Shown here: positions 1 through 8,190 of the stretch, in pieces
Position numbering within the stretch: position 1 is the stretch's first letter
Layout: each line of letters starts with the position of its first letter
Assembly: GCA_019636335.1 (NCBI GenBank)
Contig: JAHBXR010000021.1
Span: 1-64,000, forward strand
Source of the DNA: Pirellulales bacterium
GTDB taxonomy: Bacteria; Planctomycetota; Planctomycetia; Pirellulales; JAEUIK01
Length of the DNA stretch: 64,000 bases
Reading direction: 5' to 3'
The notes under the pieces: model-generated
Told to the model about the DNA's origin: nothing
Databases searched by the model: none
What the model saw: only the letters and a program-made list of their open reading frames with translations
Translations under genes and position numbers: made by a program

Positions 1-102
1 CTTCTCAATCAGGCGCCCCGGCGATCCGCCTCGGAACTTTTTCTCCTCTTCGCGCCGTGACGAGGCGCATCGGGTATCATGCCCCTCCAGCGAGGAGCAC
101 CT

Positions 103-1389
103 ATGTGGCGGGATTTGCTCGATCGATTCAAGCGCAACGATTCCTTTTCGCCCATCGCGCCGTTTCAGCCGCTGTATAGCCTCGAACAACTCGCGGCGAT
201 TGCGCGGCTGCCGATCGTCTATGTCCTCGCCTTTGCCGGCGATGGCGATGAGACCAATGACCAAGCGGTCGGCCCTGGTGTCGGCGGCATTCTGGCCAGC
301 CTGTTGCGGCGCGACCTGGGTTTCACGCGGCGCTGCAGCGTCGTCGGGGGAGAGGATACCGGTTACCTGTACCCAAATGGGTTTGACACGCACGACGCCG
401 AGCTCCTCGATCAGTATGCACACGCCTCGGCCATCGTGTGCGGACAAATCCGGACGCAGGCCAGCGGCGGTCTCTCGCTGCAGATTCGGATCGTGCGACG
501 CAACGCCGTCGTAACGACAGAAGACTGCTTCTCTATTCAGGCGACCCCCGACCAGCTTTCGCGCGTAATGCCCACCATCGCCACGGCGGTCAGCAAGCGG
601 CTCGGTTTCTCCGTATCGGCCGACGTTGCGCAGCGCTGGCGGCGACACACGGCGACCGACTGGAATCATCTGCGACGTGCCGCCGTCTGTTGGGAACGAG
701 GCGCAGTGCCGGCACTGGCCGAAATGCTGCGAGCGGGGCACATACATCCCGATGCGACGGCTGCCGTCGACTGCGAAGGAGCGCACCGCAAAACTGCACG
801 CGAGGCGCTGGCCCGTGCCAACGAACTCGAGCCCGACAACGCCCAACTCGCCTTCCTGACCTTTTGCACTTTCTGCAACTTCAATGTACGCCCAGTAGAA
901 CCGCGCTTCGAGACGATGTTGCGCCGCGGCCTCGCCGCCATGCCAGGGCATGGCAAGTCGCACATGGTGCTACCACACATCCTCGACCGACTCACGGACA
1001 ATGTCCCTTATATTCTTGCGCACAGTGAAGCTGGCTATCGCCTGCTCCCTGGCAACAGCTTTTCCCTATCCAACTTCAGCACCTATCTTTCGCAACTCGC
1101 GCCGCACGACTCTCGTATCGAAGAACTGGCCCTGCAAGCGATTCGCCTCGATCCGGAGAATCCGTTTGGTTACCGCGATGCCATCGACTTTTACCTCGCG
1201 GGTGGTGAAGGGGCCAAGGCGATCAAGGTGGCTAGCGCGCTGCTCGAACTGTGTACCCCTCCGATCGCCGATCGCACCTGGTACTGCTTCCGCCAGGCCC
1301 CGTCCCTGGCCAAGCTGATTGACGCCCAACGCTTCAATCCCACGCAATATGCGTTGTCGCTCGTCAAACAGTGCCGCGTCGCCACGTAA
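103..1389 (+). CDS. TPR-like protein of unknown function
   Basis: A 428-residue soluble protein starting MWRDLLDRF. I chose the ATG at 103 over one at 79 because GAGGAG lies 5 bases before it. The N-terminal third (through about residue 170) resembles the small nucleotide-free domain found before tetratricopeptide repeats in adenylate-cyclase-like regulators: strands around LPIVYVLAFAG and a long helix near VMPTIATAVSKRLG. The second half has degenerate TPR-like helices (ANELEPDNAQLAFL, ALQAIRLDPENPFGY). There is no signal peptide or membrane segment. No DNA-binding or catalytic motif was recognised. The assignment as TPR-like is inference from helix pattern; the true function is unknown. Confidence 0.6.
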   Translation: MWRDLLDRFKRNDSFSPIAPFQPLYSLEQLAAIARLPIVYVLAFAGDGDETNDQAVGPGVGGILASLLRRDLGFTRRCSVVGGEDTGYLYPNGFDTHDAELLDQYAHASAIVCGQIRTQASGGLSLQIRIVRRNAVVTTEDCFSIQATPDQLSRVMPTIATAVSKRLGFSVSADVAQRWRRHTATDWNHLRRAAVCWERGAVPALAEMLRAGHIHPDATAAVDCEGAHRKTAREALARANELEPDNAQLAFLTFCTFCNFNVRPVEPRFETMLRRGLAAMPGHGKSHMVLPHILDRLTDNVPYILAHSEAGYRLLPGNSFSLSNFSTYLSQLAPHDSRIEELALQAIRLDPENPFGYRDAIDFYLAGGEGAKAIKVASALLELCTPPIADRTWYCFRQAPSLAKLIDAQRFNPTQYALSLVKQCRVAT

Positions 1390-1424
1390 CGCGTGTGAGC
1401 GACTTCCACCACCCGACCAGGCGA

Positions 1425-1470
1425 GCTCACGCGGAGACGCGGAGTTCAGATGAGGCGCGGAGAAGGCGAA
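1425..1470. repeat. gcggagacgcggag-type intergenic repeat
   Basis: A purine-rich GCGGAGACGCGGAG stretch followed by a second GCGCGGAGAAGGCG. The same motif recurs at 5644-5655 and, as an inverted pair, at 7747-7768 and 8155-8176. Non-coding here. Confidence 0.5.
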
Positions 1471-1593
1471 TTGTCACTGCTCAGTCGACGTTCATTCTGA
1501 CTGGAATTGCGGTGGTGAAGGCTTTTGCCATAGATTGCTTGTGCTGATCGCCTCAGTCGCCATGCCATTCGCCTCTTCCCCACTGGTGACGCC

Positions 1594-2475
1594 ATGCGGA
1601 ACGCTCTGGCTTTGCTCTTGCCGCTGCTGACGTTGATCAAGACTGTAGTCGCCGACGATTTCCAAGATCCCAAGTTTTCTCTCGCCGCTGAAAATGCCGC
1701 CAAGGAACGATTCGCCACAGTCCGCCAGGAACTCAAAACATTAGACGACCACCCGTGGGCCGGCGAGTACTACAAAGGGGACGGAAAAGGCCTGGTCGTT
1801 TGGCTGGCGATCGCCCCCAAGTCAGGCTTCGTCTTCGAATGGAACTCCTGCTTGGGACCGGTCGATCGCAATTACGGGGCAGTACACGAAAGCAAAGGCC
1901 AACTCAAACTCGATTTCACGTTCGAGAAGAACGATTCTGGACATCAAGTCATCACAACCGAGCTCGTTCCCGTCCGTTGGGGACCGCGTCGCTACCTGGT
2001 GATCGGCAGCAACGTCATCGGTTTCTGCAACCAGGTGAACTCGGGCAGGGAGCCGCGCGACGACATGTACGGCCTCGTCTCATTGCGACTGGGTGACGAA
2101 AAGCTGAAGGTGACCGGACTGCCCGACGTGCCGGAGAAATACCGTCCCTATCTGCTCGATCGACCGATCGATGCCGAGATCATCGCGGTGGGTGAGGCCA
2201 CCAGCAAACCGGGATTGGCGAACACCGTTTTTCGCTTCACACCCGTCACCGTCAACAAGGGCACCGACGACGGACTGCTCGCGGGCATGGAATTCCTCGT
2301 AACAAGTCCAAATCAAGTGTTCAACAGAGTCCATATCAAGAGCCAAGCGCCCGACCATTCCGAGGGCGTAATCATGCAATTGGTCGACAAGCATACAGTC
2401 TTTCCGACCGTCGGTTGGAAACTGTCCACGCGTGCGCCGTGGCGTAAGACGTCACAACGAACGGCGCCATCGTGA
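1594..2475 (+). CDS. secreted protein of unknown function
   Basis: A 293-residue protein with an apparent Sec signal peptide (MRNALALLLPLLTLIKTVVA, cleavage near VVA-DD). The mature part has alternating beta-rich stretches such as GKGLVVWLAIAPKSGFVFEW and a C-terminal segment with YRPYLLDRPIDAEIIAVGE, but no motif that I recognise as catalytic. Likely exported to the periplasm. No operon partner: the downstream neighbour is convergent, with a repeat between them. Confidence 0.6.
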   Translation: MRNALALLLPLLTLIKTVVADDFQDPKFSLAAENAAKERFATVRQELKTLDDHPWAGEYYKGDGKGLVVWLAIAPKSGFVFEWNSCLGPVDRNYGAVHESKGQLKLDFTFEKNDSGHQVITTELVPVRWGPRRYLVIGSNVIGFCNQVNSGREPRDDMYGLVSLRLGDEKLKVTGLPDVPEKYRPYLLDRPIDAEIIAVGEATSKPGLANTVFRFTPVTVNKGTDDGLLAGMEFLVTSPNQVFNRVHIKSQAPDHSEGVIMQLVDKHTVFPTVGWKLSTRAPWRKTSQRTAPS

Positions 2476-2530
2476 CCCAAGCGACGTCGCAGATCTGCCG
2501 CGACTGAATCAACCACCCCGCTCGTACCTC

Positions 2531-2628
2531 TCTTCCCTTCGCGCTCTTTGCGCCTTGGCGGTAATCAAAAATATTCAACGCAAAGGGTTTTACCGCGAAG
2601 GCGCGAAGAGCGCGAAGAGCGCGAAGGA
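2531..2628. repeat. GAAGAGCGCGAAG dispersed repeat
   Basis: Two oppositely oriented blocks: GCGCTCTTTGCGCCTTGGCG at the left, and CGCGAAGGCGCGAAGAGCGC with further GCGAAGA units at the right. They flank an A/T-rich centre (AAAAATATTCAACGCAAAG), so the whole can fold back. Related blocks occur at 33085-33202 and 33347-33377. Read as protein these give REGAKSAK-like strings that often pollute gene calls. Confidence 0.6.
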
Positions 2629-2658
2629 CCCAGCAGAACGGCACTGCTCGCGTGAGCG

Positions 2659-3777
2659 CTACTTTCCTCTCTTCGCGGTAAATCCCTGCCAGAGCCACTC
2701 GAGCGCCGCCGGCAGCGTCTGCTGTTTCACTCCCGCGTCGCAGTGGAAGGCGTTTCGCGCGAAGACGAACTGATATTCATACCCTTTCTCGGCCAGCACC
2801 TGGGCCATCCGCTCGTTCGCCACGACCCAGTCGTGCATGCCGTCGAGCATCGCGTTCGGGTTCAACAGATCCTGATCGCTGATCTCGAGCCAAATCCGTA
2901 GCGGTTTCACCGGGCTTTCGGCGATGATCTTCTCGTGAAAGCCCCACGCGCCGTGTGGCGTCTCGGGATCGTGCGGCCACTGCTGGTTCACGTACGTGCC
3001 CGAGTAGGTCAGCACGCGGTGATAAAGGTCGGGCCGGTACCACGCCATGATGAGGGCGCACGATCCTCCGGAACTGCACCCCATCGTGGCCCGTCCGTCG
3101 GGATCCTTGGTCAGCTTCACCTGGCACTCGCGCTCGACGAGCGGCAGCACTTCGCTCTCGACGAACTCGGCGTACAGGCCCGACATGGTGTCGTATTCGA
3201 GCCCGCGCTGACTCCCCTGCGCGTCGCCGCTGCCATTGCCGATCGAGATGGCGATCATGGCCGGCACTTTCTTCTCATGGATGAGATTGTCGAGCGCTGC
3301 GAAGAGCATGCGATCCGGTCCGTCGGCTCCGACGATGAACGGCGCCTCGGTGCCAGGCTTGTACTGCTGTGGCACGTACACCGTCACGCTCCGCGTGTAC
3401 GGCGCCGGCCCGCTCGTTGTGACGATCATCTTCGAGGGGTCGTTCGGGTCGGCCGTACCGTATGTCCCTTTCTCGCGCGCGATGCCGGGATAGATCTTGC
3501 TGTCGCGCGATTCCATCGTGAGCTTGAAAATCTTCCCCTCGGGCACACCCGGCCGCTGCTTCATCAAGGGAGACGGCGTATGCGTCGGGCCGATGATGAA
3601 ATTGCCGTTCGCGTCGACCGGCGGCACCTCGCCATCGGGCAATTCCGTCGCCTCGACGAACCCCGGCGTGTGCGGATCGCGCACGGGAGGTTTTGCCCGC
3701 TCGGCGGCCAACGCAGCGCCGACAAACGACAAGAGAATCAAGATCAGCACAGAAACGTTAGATATCCTGAAACGCAT
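2659..3777 (-). CDS. secreted alpha/beta-hydrolase esterase (enterochelin/feruloyl esterase-like)
   Basis: A 372-residue protein with signal peptide (SVLILILLSFVGAALA). The fold is that of the Esterase D/enterochelin esterase group: the RSVTVYVPQQYKPG entry strand, then YAEFVESEVLPLVE before the nucleophile elbow MGCSSGGSCA (about residue 235), and a late histidine in ARNAFHCD (about residue 350). Asp in ISDQDLLNPN is the likely third triad member. Probably hydrolyses an acyl ester of a sugar or siderophore in the periplasm; the substrate cannot be told. Single gene; convergent with the upstream secreted protein across a repeat. Confidence 0.8.
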   Translation of the reverse strand: MRFRISNVSVLILILLSFVGAALAAERAKPPVRDPHTPGFVEATELPDGEVPPVDANGNFIIGPTHTPSPLMKQRPGVPEGKIFKLTMESRDSKIYPGIAREKGTYGTADPNDPSKMIVTTSGPAPYTRSVTVYVPQQYKPGTEAPFIVGADGPDRMLFAALDNLIHEKKVPAMIAISIGNGSGDAQGSQRGLEYDTMSGLYAEFVESEVLPLVERECQVKLTKDPDGRATMGCSSGGSCALIMAWYRPDLYHRVLTYSGTYVNQQWPHDPETPHGAWGFHEKIIAESPVKPLRIWLEISDQDLLNPNAMLDGMHDWVVANERMAQVLAEKGYEYQFVFARNAFHCDAGVKQQTLPAALEWLWQGFTAKRGK

Positions 3778-3789
3778 GGGACTCCCTCA

Positions 3790-3817
3790 GTAGGTCACGC
3801 ACTCTGTGCGTGACAGA
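3790..3817. repeat. GTAGGTCACGCAC palindromic repeat (family B)
   Basis: GTAGGTCACGCAC, a short centre, then GTGCGTGACAG. It is the inverted orientation of the elements at 25166, 26681 and 28343. It sits directly upstream of the esterase start, in its 5' region. A half copy (GCGTGCGTGAC) lies near 4055. Confidence 0.65.
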
Positions 3818-3919
3818 ATTCCGCTCTCCTGCTCAACTCTCTCGGCAGCAAAGCCGCCGCCATATCCCAACCCGAAACGTCAGCGAGGGAAAACACAAGG
3901 GCGATGCAACAACGATTTT

Positions 3920-3998
3920 GTAGGTCAGGTACCCCGTACCTGACACTTGTTCGAGTTGGCCACGTCGAATGTTGTCAGGTACGGGGTACCTGACCTAC
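3920..3998. repeat. GTAGGTCAGGTAC inverted repeat (family A)
   Basis: Arms 3920-3945 and 3973-3998 are perfect 26-base reverse complements of one another. Each is itself a palindrome around GTACCCCGTAC. The 27-base loop carries TTCGAGTTGGC, which is also found (inverted) in the loop of the copy at 30709. Between the divergent esterase and NHL genes. Confidence 0.8.
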
Positions 3999-4223
3999 GC
4001 GGCTCCCTCGCTCACGCTTCGCACTTAAGATTCCTCAAACGCGCAACTTTCAAAAGCGTGCGTGACAAAACTCCCCGCTGACCAATACCATCACCCCTGC
4101 TCAATTTCTCTCGCCAGCATTGCCACCGCCCCAAGGTAGCCGAGCAAGCAAGCCCGCACCACTCGCAAACACGTGTACCAGGATGATTGAATTGCCTCCC
4201 ACGGCACGCAATACTGACACCCG

Positions 4224-4323
4224 TTCAAGTGGCCAGTGGTTAGTGGTCAGTACGCCACCTAACCATGCCCACTGACCTCTGCCGCCTGTCCACTGCCCAC
4301 TAACCCCTGCCCCCTGCCCACCC
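4224..4323. repeat. CAGTGGTCAGTG / GGGGGCAGGGG repeat (family C)
   Basis: Degenerate units of GGCCAGTGGTTAGTGGTCAG followed by CCACTGCCCACTAACCCC and CTGCCCCCTGCCCAC, running up to the NHL-gene start codon. The same unit recurs near 16120, 17248, 18033 and 48001. The 545 bases from 3778 to 4323 hold this repeat, the two palindromes above, and nothing coding that I can support. Confidence 0.6.
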
Positions 4324-5322
4324 ATGCCACGTACACTGCTCGCCGCCGCCATCGCCCTCACGCTTACTCTCCCCCTCGGCGCCGCTGAAAAGCAAGAGCC
4401 GGTTCGCATGGGCGCGGGCGCCATGACCTTCGACACCGTGCCCGACTGGGGCCTGCGACCCGACGGCCACTCGGCCCTCGGCCCCACGCACGGCGGCGTC
4501 GTCATCGACAAAGGCGGCAACATCTACGTCAGTGCCAACAAGGGGGTGGTCGTCTTCACGCCGCAAGGCGCCGTCGTGCAGGAGTACGTCGGCGACGACT
4601 ACTCGAACATCCACGACCTGAAGATCCGCGACGAAAACGGCGTCGAGTACATCTACGGCGCCCGCAACGCCAACGCCGAGGGGATCAAGTTCGACGCCCA
4701 CTCGGGCAAGATCGTGCTGCGTCTCGGCTTCCCCTCCGAATCGGGGCTCGATCTGAAGAAGTTCAACCCCACGGCCATCGCCGTCGCCCCGAACGGCGAC
4801 ATCTTTCTCTCCGACGGTTACGCCAGCAATCACATCTTCAAGTTCGACCAGACCGGCAAGTACCTGAAACACTTCGGCGAGCCGGGCAACGAGCTGAAGC
4901 AGTTCAACACGGCCCACGGCATGGTGCTCGACACGCGCTACGATCCGCCGCGGCTGTTGATCTGCGATCGCAACCACGCGCCGAAGGGACGTTTGTTGCA
5001 CTACGATCTCGACGGCAATTTCATCGAAGAGGTGATCACCGGCCTGGGCATGCCCACCTCGGCGGCCATCCAGGGAGATTTCGTCTCCGTGCCCGACCTG
5101 CACGGCCGCGTCGTGATCCTCGACAAGACGAACACGATCTGCGCTGTGCTGGGTCACAACCCGGATGCCGTCAAGGGGCGCGAGTTCAACGTGCCGCAAG
5201 CCGAGTGGAAAGAAGGCATCTTCAGCGGCACCCACGGCAGCTACTGGGACGCCGCAGGGAATCTCTACGTGCAAGACTGGAACGTCGACGGCCGGATCAT
5301 GAAGCTGGTGCGCGTGAAGTAG
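4324..5322 (+). CDS. secreted NHL-repeat beta-propeller protein
   Basis: A 332-residue protein with signal peptide (MPRTLLAAAIALTLTLPLGAA). Repeated blade motifs are visible: GVVIDKGGNIYVSANKGVVVF, PTAIAVAPNGDIFLSDG, TAHGMVLDTRYDPPRLLICD, GSYWDAAGNLYVQDWN. This is the pattern of six-bladed NHL propellers such as the peptidyl-alpha-hydroxyglycine lyase fold. Enzymatic activity is not shown by the sequence, and it may be a periplasmic binding scaffold. It is followed after 15 bases by the small zinc-ribbon gene, which may be co-transcribed. The family C repeat abuts its start codon, so the promoter lies in or before that repeat. Confidence 0.75.
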   Translation: MPRTLLAAAIALTLTLPLGAAEKQEPVRMGAGAMTFDTVPDWGLRPDGHSALGPTHGGVVIDKGGNIYVSANKGVVVFTPQGAVVQEYVGDDYSNIHDLKIRDENGVEYIYGARNANAEGIKFDAHSGKIVLRLGFPSESGLDLKKFNPTAIAVAPNGDIFLSDGYASNHIFKFDQTGKYLKHFGEPGNELKQFNTAHGMVLDTRYDPPRLLICDRNHAPKGRLLHYDLDGNFIEEVITGLGMPTSAAIQGDFVSVPDLHGRVVILDKTNTICAVLGHNPDAVKGREFNVPQAEWKEGIFSGTHGSYWDAAGNLYVQDWNVDGRIMKLVRVK

Positions 5323-5337
5323 ATTCGCGAGGCAACG

Positions 5338-5634
5338 ATGAGCAAAGATCGAATCATTTATCGCGGAGCACGAGTTACTTCCGACTGGCCCGAGAAAATA
5401 CGCCAGGCCCAGCTAATGACGACATGTCGGCCGAATGGAATCGAAATGCAGCGAGTCCGCTACGGTGAGGAGAAAGACGATTGGGGAGCCGACGAACGAC
5501 CATGCCATGATTGCGCCGTCATCAAGGGCGAGTTGCATGTGCCAGGTTGCGACGTCGAGCAATGCCCTGATTGCGGCGGACAGTTATGGTTCGGATGTGA
5601 ATGCTCCTTCTCGGGCGACGAAGAAGACGACTAG
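5338..5634 (+). CDS. small zinc-ribbon protein
   Basis: 98 residues, acidic C-terminus (GDEEDD). Cys/His pairs fit a metal site: PCHDC near residue 57, then [16 protein letters not shown] and FGCEC. The H-x-PGCD-x-E-x-CP-x-CG arrangement is one I recall from small uncharacterised bacterial proteins; no function is known to me. GAGG lies a few bases upstream of the ATG, and the gene follows the NHL gene by 15 bases. Confidence 0.6.
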   Translation: MSKDRIIYRGARVTSDWPEKIRQAQLMTTCRPNGIEMQRVRYGEEKDDWGADERPCHDCAVIKGELHVPGCDVEQCPDCGGQLWFGCECSFSGDEEDD

Positions 5635-5883
5635 AAATAGGGCTCACGCGGAGACAGGCGAAAAGTGGGCCTGCGCTTCGGCGCGCCGTCGATTTTCGGC
5701 CACCGCGCTGGCTGTGGATTTCTGCCCGTCGACACACGCAGCTCGCATTGCGCCACTGCTATTTGACCAGAATTTCCTCCGTGCTTGGAACAGACAACCG
5801 TAAAGTTTTGCCCCCCAGCGGATTTCAAGATGCCCGACTCGACTGACGACATTCGCCTGCCGCTGACCACCCCTGGAAGTTTA

Positions 5884-5896
5884 GGGGGGGGGGGGG
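5884..5896 (+). repeat. G13 homopolymer before mod
   Basis: Thirteen consecutive G, three bases before the mod ATG at 5900. An ATG at 5830 opens a frame reading MPDSTDDIRLPLTTPGSLGGGG. With 13 G this frame misses mod and stops at 5950. Removing one G (or adding two) would join it to MERLKDLF of Mod. LPLTTP-type N-termini are what I remember for this Mod family, so the tract looks like a phase-variation switch or a recent slippage. Confidence 0.75.
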
Positions 5897-5899
5897 CGG

Positions 5900-7726
5900 A
5901 TGGAGCGTTTGAAAGATTTGTTCCCCGAGGCTTTTGTCGAAGGGCAGATTGACTTCGACCGGCTGCGGAATGCTCTTGGCGACTTCGTCGGCGAAGGACG
6001 GGAACGGTACGGGCTTTCGTGGGCTGGCAAAGCAGATGCCATTCGGGCGATTCAAGCACCGAGCATCGGCACGCTCGTCCCCTGCCCAGAGGAGTCGGTC
6101 AACTTCGACACGACCGAGAATCTGTTCATCGAGGGGGACAATCTCGAAGTGCTGAAGCTCTTGCAGAAGAGCTACTACGGCAAGGTCAAGATGATTTACA
6201 TCGACCCGCCATACAACACGGGAGGCGAATTCATCTATCCCGACAACTTTCAAGAAGGACTCGCGGATTACCTGCGATATTCCGGACAAGTTGGCGAGGG
6301 AGGCGTCCGACTATCTACCAATCCTGAAACGTCGGGCCGTTACCACTCCAAGTGGCTCGACATGATGTATCCACGGCTCTTCCTTGCACGCAACTTGCTT
6401 CGACAAGACGGTGTCATTTTTGTTTCCATTGATGACCATGAGATTCAGAACTTGCGATTACTCATGGACGAAGTTTTTGGTGGCGAAAACTTTGTTGCAA
6501 CTCTGATTTGGCAGAAAGTCTACTCACCAAAGAACACTGCAAAGCACTTCTCGGAAGACCACGACTACGTTTTAGTTTTTGCACGCGACGCTGACCATTG
6601 GCGACCGGTACTGCTTCCCCGAAGCGAAGAAGCCAACGCTCGATATAGCAATCCCGATAATGACGAAAGAGGCGATTGGAAGCCGGGCGACATGACTGCC
6701 CGTAATTACTATTCAGAAGGTCAATACGAGGTCACCAGTCCGGGCGGTAAGAACTTCAATCCTCCACGCGGAAGATACTGGGTCGTTAACCAAGAGCGAT
6801 TTGAGGAGTTGAATGCCGACAGACGAATTTGGTGGGGTGAAGACGGTTTGAACATGCCTGCCCTCAAACGTTTCTTGACTGAGGTCAAGCAGGGTATGGT
6901 TCCCCAGACATTGTGGCTGTATGCCGATGTTGGCCACACCCAAGAAGCGAAGAAGGAACTTGTGAAATATGCCCAGTTCACCGAAACAGAAAACGTATTG
7001 AACTCCGTAAAGCCGACCCGGCTCATTCAGCGAATGCTTCAGATTGCCACGCAGCCGAAAGAATCCGACATTGTCCTAGACTTCTTCGCCGGAAGTGCAG
7101 CAACGGGGCATGCAGTTCTCAATCAGAATGTCGCCGACGAAGGCAACCGCCGGTTTATTCTTGTCCAACTCCCTGAACCATTGCCAAAGCCGGAACCGGG
7201 CCTGAAAACCATTTTTGACTTGGGTGCGGTTCGCCTCCGAAATGCCACAAAGGAAATTACTTCCGACGCGAATGGCAAGCTCGACGGACTCAATTCTGCC
7301 GACGTGCTCCCGCTGCTCGGCTTTCGCAAGCTCAAGCTCACTTCCAGTAACTTCAAGATTTGGGACGGCACCGGCGAAGCTACTGCCGCCGAGTTAGAAA
7401 AGCAGCTTGGGCTTTTTGCCGACCACGTACTGCCCGACCGCACGGAGCAAGACGTTCTCTACGAACTCATGCTCAAGGCAGGGCTGCCACTGACAGCCGC
7501 AATCGAGCAGAAGGCAGTCGCGGGTCAGAAAGTTTACGCGATTGCCGATGGCCTGTTAGCTATCTGCTTGGCCAATCCAATCTCGCAGGAATGTCTTCGC
7601 GGCATCATGGAACTGGCACCGCAACGAGTCATTTGTCTCGACGCTGCCTTCGGCGGCAACGACCAACTCAAAACCAACACCGTGCTCGAAATGAAATCCC
7701 ACGGCATCGAATTCCGCACCGTGTGA
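5900..7726 (+). CDS. mod: type III restriction-modification system methyltransferase (Mod)
   Basis: A 608-residue N6-adenine DNA methyltransferase of the beta group. Motif order is as expected: the substrate/catalytic motif DPPYNTG (residues 102-108) comes first. Then [20 protein letters not shown] and [12 protein letters not shown], a middle target-recognition region, and last the SAM-binding motif [13 protein letters not shown] (near residue 395). It methylates the site recognised by the Mod-Res complex. The ATG at 5900 is the only start in this frame after a TAG at 5882; the natural start may be at 5830 if the G-run is 12 (see the poly-G entry). The central part is much richer in A/T than its flanks (24 G/C in the 60 bases from 6421), consistent with an exchanged recognition domain. 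Confidence 0.88.
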   Translation: MERLKDLFPEAFVEGQIDFDRLRNALGDFVGEGRERYGLSWAGKADAIRAIQAPSIGTLVPCPEESVNFDTTENLFIEGDNLEVLKLLQKSYYGKVKMIYIDPPYNTGGEFIYPDNFQEGLADYLRYSGQVGEGGVRLSTNPETSGRYHSKWLDMMYPRLFLARNLLRQDGVIFVSIDDHEIQNLRLLMDEVFGGENFVATLIWQKVYSPKNTAKHFSEDHDYVLVFARDADHWRPVLLPRSEEANARYSNPDNDERGDWKPGDMTARNYYSEGQYEVTSPGGKNFNPPRGRYWVVNQERFEELNADRRIWWGEDGLNMPALKRFLTEVKQGMVPQTLWLYADVGHTQEAKKELVKYAQFTETENVLNSVKPTRLIQRMLQIATQPKESDIVLDFFAGSAATGHAVLNQNVADEGNRRFILVQLPEPLPKPEPGLKTIFDLGAVRLRNATKEITSDANGKLDGLNSADVLPLLGFRKLKLTSSNFKIWDGTGEATAAELEKQLGLFADHVLPDRTEQDVLYELMLKAGLPLTAAIEQKAVAGQKVYAIADGLLAICLANPISQECLRGIMELAPQRVICLDAAFGGNDQLKTNTVLEMKSHGIEFRTV

Positions 7727-7743
7727 GAAGGAAGGGGGCGAGA

Positions 7744-8190
7744 ATGAACCGCGGAGACGCTGAGACGCCGAGAGAAGACCAGATTACGGGCGAGATCATC
7801 GGCGCGGCCATCGAGGTACATCGAGAACTGGGGCCGGGGTTACTCGAATCGGCCTATGAGAAATGCCTGTGCTATGAACTGTCGCTCCGTGGCTTGCAAT
7901 GCGACCGGCAAGTCCCCCTGCCCGTTCAGTACAAGAGCGTGCGTTTAGATTGCGGATACAAGATCGATATCGTCGTCGAGCAACGAGTCATCGTCGAACT
8001 GAAAACCGTGGACAAGCTGCTGCCGATCCACGAAGCTCAATTGATCACCTACCTGAGACTCTCCGGCCACCAGTTGGGGTTGCTTTTGAATTTCAACGTG
8101 CCGGTACTCAAAGACGGCCTCAAGCGGCTCGTCAATAACTATTCCCCATCCCCCGCGTCTCCGCGTCTCGGCGGTTCCTGTCCCCCATGA
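7744..8190 (+). CDS. GxxExxY protein (PD-(D/E)XK nuclease-like fold)
   Basis: 148 residues. The family signature [13 protein letters not shown] follows [17 protein letters not shown]. Later come [21 protein letters not shown], with the D...E-x-K pattern of PD-(D/E)XK nucleases, and the family-typical [17 protein letters not shown]. Function of the family is not established. It sits between mod and res and overlaps res by 4 bases (ATGA). Both ends of the reading frame are built from a purine-rich repeat: [11 protein letters not shown] at the start and ASPRLGG at the end. That suggests insertion as a cassette between two genes that normally adjoin. Confidence 0.82.
   Translation: MNRGDAETPREDQITGEIIGAAIEVHRELGPGLLESAYEKCLCYELSLRGLQCDRQVPLPVQYKSVRLDCGYKIDIVVEQRVIVELKTVDKLLPIHEAQLITYLRLSGHQLGLLLNFNVPVLKDGLKRLVNNYSPSPASPRLGGSCPP
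7747..8176. repeat. inverted repeats bounding the GxxExxY gene
   Basis: Left arm 7747-7768 (AACCGCGGAGACGCTGAGAC and two more bases) and right arm 8155-8176 are reverse complements over 22 positions with 2 mismatches. Both lie inside the GxxExxY reading frame, one just after its start codon and the other 11 bases before the res ATG. Confidence 0.7.
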
